This document shows positions 62,069 through 64,000 of a stretch of DNA of 64,000 nt, piece by piece. Position numbers and translations under genes: made by a program. How positions within the stretch are numbered: position 1 is the stretch's first letter; each line of letters begins with the position of its first letter. The stretch comes from CAIYRG01 sp964494505 (GTDB lineage Bacteria; Pseudomonadota; Alphaproteobacteria; Micropepsales; Micropepsaceae). The stretch spans positions 1-64,000 of the forward strand of contig CAZBRO010000015.1 in assembly GCA_964494505.1 (NCBI GenBank), given 5' to 3'. The notes under the pieces are model-generated. The model did not search any database. It saw nothing but the letters and a program-made list of their open reading frames with translations, and was not told where the DNA came from.

Positions 62069-63178
62069 CTATTTCGTCTTCACATATTTGCGCAGATTGT
62101 GCGCCGCGACATCAGCGGAATAGATCGCGCCTTCGTCGTCTGCGGCAATGCCTGATGAGGTTGTGCCGCGGGTCAAGCTGTTCGGGTCTGCGGGATCAGG
62201 AATGAATGCCTTAAGCGAACCGTCCAAGGCATTGCCGACGACGATACCCCTGATCTCGCCTCTTTTGGCCGCCGGATCGGGAAATCCAGAGCCCACATAG
62301 ATTGTGTCGTCCTTGCCCACAAACACGGAACTTGGCTCGCCAAACTGCTTCCACACGGCCAGTAATTTACCGTCCAAATCGAAGACCTGGATCCGCTGAT
62401 TGCGGCGGTCGGCAACATAAAGACGATTCTGCGTGCCCCCAATGAAGATGTCGTGCGGTTCGTCGAAATCGCCCGGTGCGGAGCCTCGCTTGCCCCAGCT
62501 TTTGATGAATTTTCCTTCCTTGGAAAATTTCAGCACCCGGCCATTGTTGTGTGCGTTGGGCAGATGGCCGTCCGTGACGAAGATATCGCCATTGGGTGCA
62601 ATAGCGACGCCGGTCGGCCGATCGAACGTATCCGGGCCGCTGCCTGACACACCTTCCTTGCCAAGCGTCATCAGCACTTTGCCGTCTGGCGAAAGTTTCA
62701 ACACCTCCTGGCCCATGACGACACCAGCCGCGTTCCTGGCGGACATTCCGAGCACCGTCTCGGCGTCATTGACGTCCGTCACCCAAAGATTTCCGCCCTG
62801 ATCCACGGTGAAGCCATGAGGGTAGGCGAACAGACCGGCGCCAAAGCTCTTCAGCAGTCTGCCGGCGTGATCGAATTCCAGAATCGGCGGATTGGCGGGC
62901 CCGCGATTGATACAAACCGCACTGCCCGGAGGCACCGTATTGAAACAACGATGAAACACCCAAACATTGCCGTTTGGGACGACATGAACGCGGATGACTT
63001 CACCCCAATGGCCACCATTCATACTTTGCGGCAGCGTGGGCCACGTGGGATCGAGCCGGTAAGGATTGGGCAGGTCGCGAGGATTGGGATATTGCGTCTG
63101 CGCTACCGCGGCGAACGCAAAAATAGTGGCGGCGCCGCCAGCCAAAAGATGTGCCATAGCTTTTCTCGCGCGCGACAT
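62069..63178 (-). CDS. Secreted NHL-repeat beta-propeller protein (PAL-like), second copy
   Basis: 369 residues from ATG 63178, with a strong GGGGAGGA ribosome site; an in-frame ATG at 63205 adds nine residues. A signal peptide (AHLLAGGAATIFAFAAVAQ) precedes blades such as YPHGFTVDQGGNLWVTD, FDRPTGVAIAPNGDIFVTDGH and DEPHDIFIGGTQNRLYVADRRNQRIQVFD, each close to the blades of the 29208 protein. It is one of two copies in the window. The exact substrate is unknown. Perfect palindromes lie in its upstream region. Confidence 0.85.
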   Translation of the reverse strand: MSRARKAMAHLLAGGAATIFAFAAVAQTQYPNPRDLPNPYRLDPTWPTLPQSMNGGHWGEVIRVHVVPNGNVWVFHRCFNTVPPGSAVCINRGPANPPILEFDHAGRLLKSFGAGLFAYPHGFTVDQGGNLWVTDVNDAETVLGMSARNAAGVVMGQEVLKLSPDGKVLMTLGKEGVSGSGPDTFDRPTGVAIAPNGDIFVTDGHLPNAHNNGRVLKFSKEGKFIKSWGKRGSAPGDFDEPHDIFIGGTQNRLYVADRRNQRIQVFDLDGKLLAVWKQFGEPSSVFVGKDDTIYVGSGFPDPAAKRGEIRGIVVGNALDGSLKAFIPDPADPNSLTRGTTSSGIAADDEGAIYSADVAAHNLRKYVKTK

Positions 63179-63237
63179 TCTATTCCTCCCCAGTTTCCGT
63201 TCCACAAGCTTAATCGAAAAACTAGCTTATCGGCGCG

Positions 63238-63261
63238 TTTGATATCAAATCTTGCATGCAA
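63238..63261. promoter_or_regulatory. Two adjacent perfect palindromes upstream of NHL gene
   Basis: TTTGATATCAAA (63238-63249) and TTGCATGCAA (63252-63261) are perfect palindromes 2 bp apart, 60 to 83 bp upstream of the NHL start. The first resembles TTGAT/ATCAA half-sites without a spacer. They may be operator sites for a dimeric regulator. Confidence 0.5.
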
Positions 63262-63489
63262 TTGGGATTATCCTCCGGGCTTCGCCTGCCCTGGGACCCG
63301 CGGTCCGGTGGTTGTCGATTTGGGAGCGTGTGTGATAATCAAACGATTCTATCGCGCGCGAAACCAACACGCGTAGTTGCCGTCTTTGCCGGCACGTGAC
63401 CGAAAGCGAGGCAACAGTTTTGGGGCCGTTCAGATGTGTCCAAGTGCAATCCGCCACGGAGCGCGGCGCCGCGCTTGAGATATCCGTCC

Positions 63490-64000
63490 ATGCACGACCG
63501 ATTTGATGCCGCGCTGGCTGCCCAGAAGGCGGGCAATCTCGCCGAAGCGATGCAGATTTGCCGGGACATCCTCAAAGCCGACGCAAGGAATTTCAAGGCG
63601 CTCTATCTGCTCGGTTATGTCCATGCACAGTCCGGCGAGATCGCCGAAGCGGAGCGCCTTATTGCGCAAGCGATAGGCGTCAATCCGCGCTCGCCGGATG
63701 CCCTGTACAATCGCGGCTGTCTGCTCCAGAAGCTGGATCGGCTCCAAGACGCGATTGTTTGCTTTGACAGCGCTATCGCACTCAACCCCTATTATATCGA
63801 CGCCCTGATCAATCGCGGCGTCACCCTGGCAGCGCTTAAGCGATACGGCGAAGCGGCCTCCGCTTTGGACCGAGCGTTGCGCATTCGGCCCGGCGATGCC
63901 GCGGTATGGATAGAGCGCGGAAATGCTCTCACCGGAGCGCGGCGGTATTCGGAGGCGCTTTCCAGCTATGACAAGGCGCTTGAGGTCAGGCCGAATTATG
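63490..64000 (+). CDS. TPR-repeat protein, 5' part (runs off window end)
   Basis: ATG 63490 opens a frame with no stop to the end of the window, 170 codons. It is built of 34-residue TPRs (AMQICRDILKADARNFKALYLLGYVH, DALYNRGCLLQKLDRLQDAIVCFDSAIALNPYY). The repeat style matches the SPINDLY-type protein at 56087, so it may be a second copy; the transferase domain, if any, lies outside the window. Confidence 0.8.
   Translation, partial: MHDRFDAALAAQKAGNLAEAMQICRDILKADARNFKALYLLGYVHAQSGEIAEAERLIAQAIGVNPRSPDALYNRGCLLQKLDRLQDAIVCFDSAIALNPYYIDALINRGVTLAALKRYGEAASALDRALRIRPGDAAVWIERGNALTGARRYSEALSSYDKALEVRPNY

Overview
The window looks like a chromosomal segment of a Gram-negative bacterium, most likely an alphaproteobacterium. 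It has high GC, many ATGA start/stop overlaps, Tat-exported isoquinoline-oxidoreductase-type molybdoenzymes, an OAR-like TonB receptor, MacAB and YbhGFSR-type efflux, a PEP-CTERM protein and BTLCP/DUF3307 families. This assignment is an inference from family composition; no rRNA or tRNA gene was found. I saw no transposase, integrase, phage gene or CRISPR array.

Layout. (1) 1-6737: a tightly coupled operon with the 3' end of a large YDG-repeat surface adhesin, a secreted TPR-CHAT protein, an unknown secreted protein and a CHASE2 adenylate cyclase. Every junction is an ATGA overlap. (2) 6977-14623: genes rich in cyclic-nucleotide-binding (CNB) domains: an MscS-CNB channel, a solo CNB protein, a glutaminase-STAS-CNB fusion and a Crp-type regulator. 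Mixed in are a DUF3307 membrane protein, a BTLCP protease-like lipoprotein and a calcineurin-like phosphoesterase broken by a one-base frameshift. With the cyclase this forms a candidate cAMP production and response neighbourhood. (3) 14890-17572: an Old Yellow Enzyme and a Rieske-AIF-type reductase. (4) 17654-26392: macAB on the minus strand, diverging from a YbhGFSR-like efflux operon. (5) 26474-28862: cyanide-insensitive-type cydAB. (6) 29208-36072: a secreted NHL beta-propeller protein and two paralogous pairs of 2Fe-2S plus molybdopterin subunits. The second large subunit seems to lack the catalytic glutamate.

(7) 36453-49231: a polysaccharide locus with two hexapeptide acyltransferases, UDP-glucuronate decarboxylase, UDP-glucose 4-epimerase, a glycosidase-GT2 fusion, two full ABC exporter half-transporters, a predicted outer-membrane barrel and a GT-B glycosyltransferase. 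It contains no recognisable Wzx, Wzy, Wzc or Wza, so it looks like a non-classical, ABC-exporter-driven system. A tandem 17-bp repeat sits just upstream of its sugar-nucleotide genes. (8) 49492-52075: three tandem paralogs of a secreted family of unknown function, the third frameshifted in its signal peptide; a fourth copy lies at 60101-61027. (9) 52862-64000: an OAR-like TonB receptor, a TPR-SPINDLY (O-GlcNAc-transferase-like) protein with eight near-identical 102-bp TPR units, a PEP-CTERM protein, small lipoproteins, a second NHL propeller and the start of another TPR protein.

The two most distinctive systems are the adhesin/CHAT/cyclase operon next to its CNB-domain neighbours, and the polysaccharide locus built around the glycosidase-GT2 fusion. 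Two apparent single-base frameshifts (near 10674-10677 and between 51195 and 51233) may be real mutations or assembly errors.
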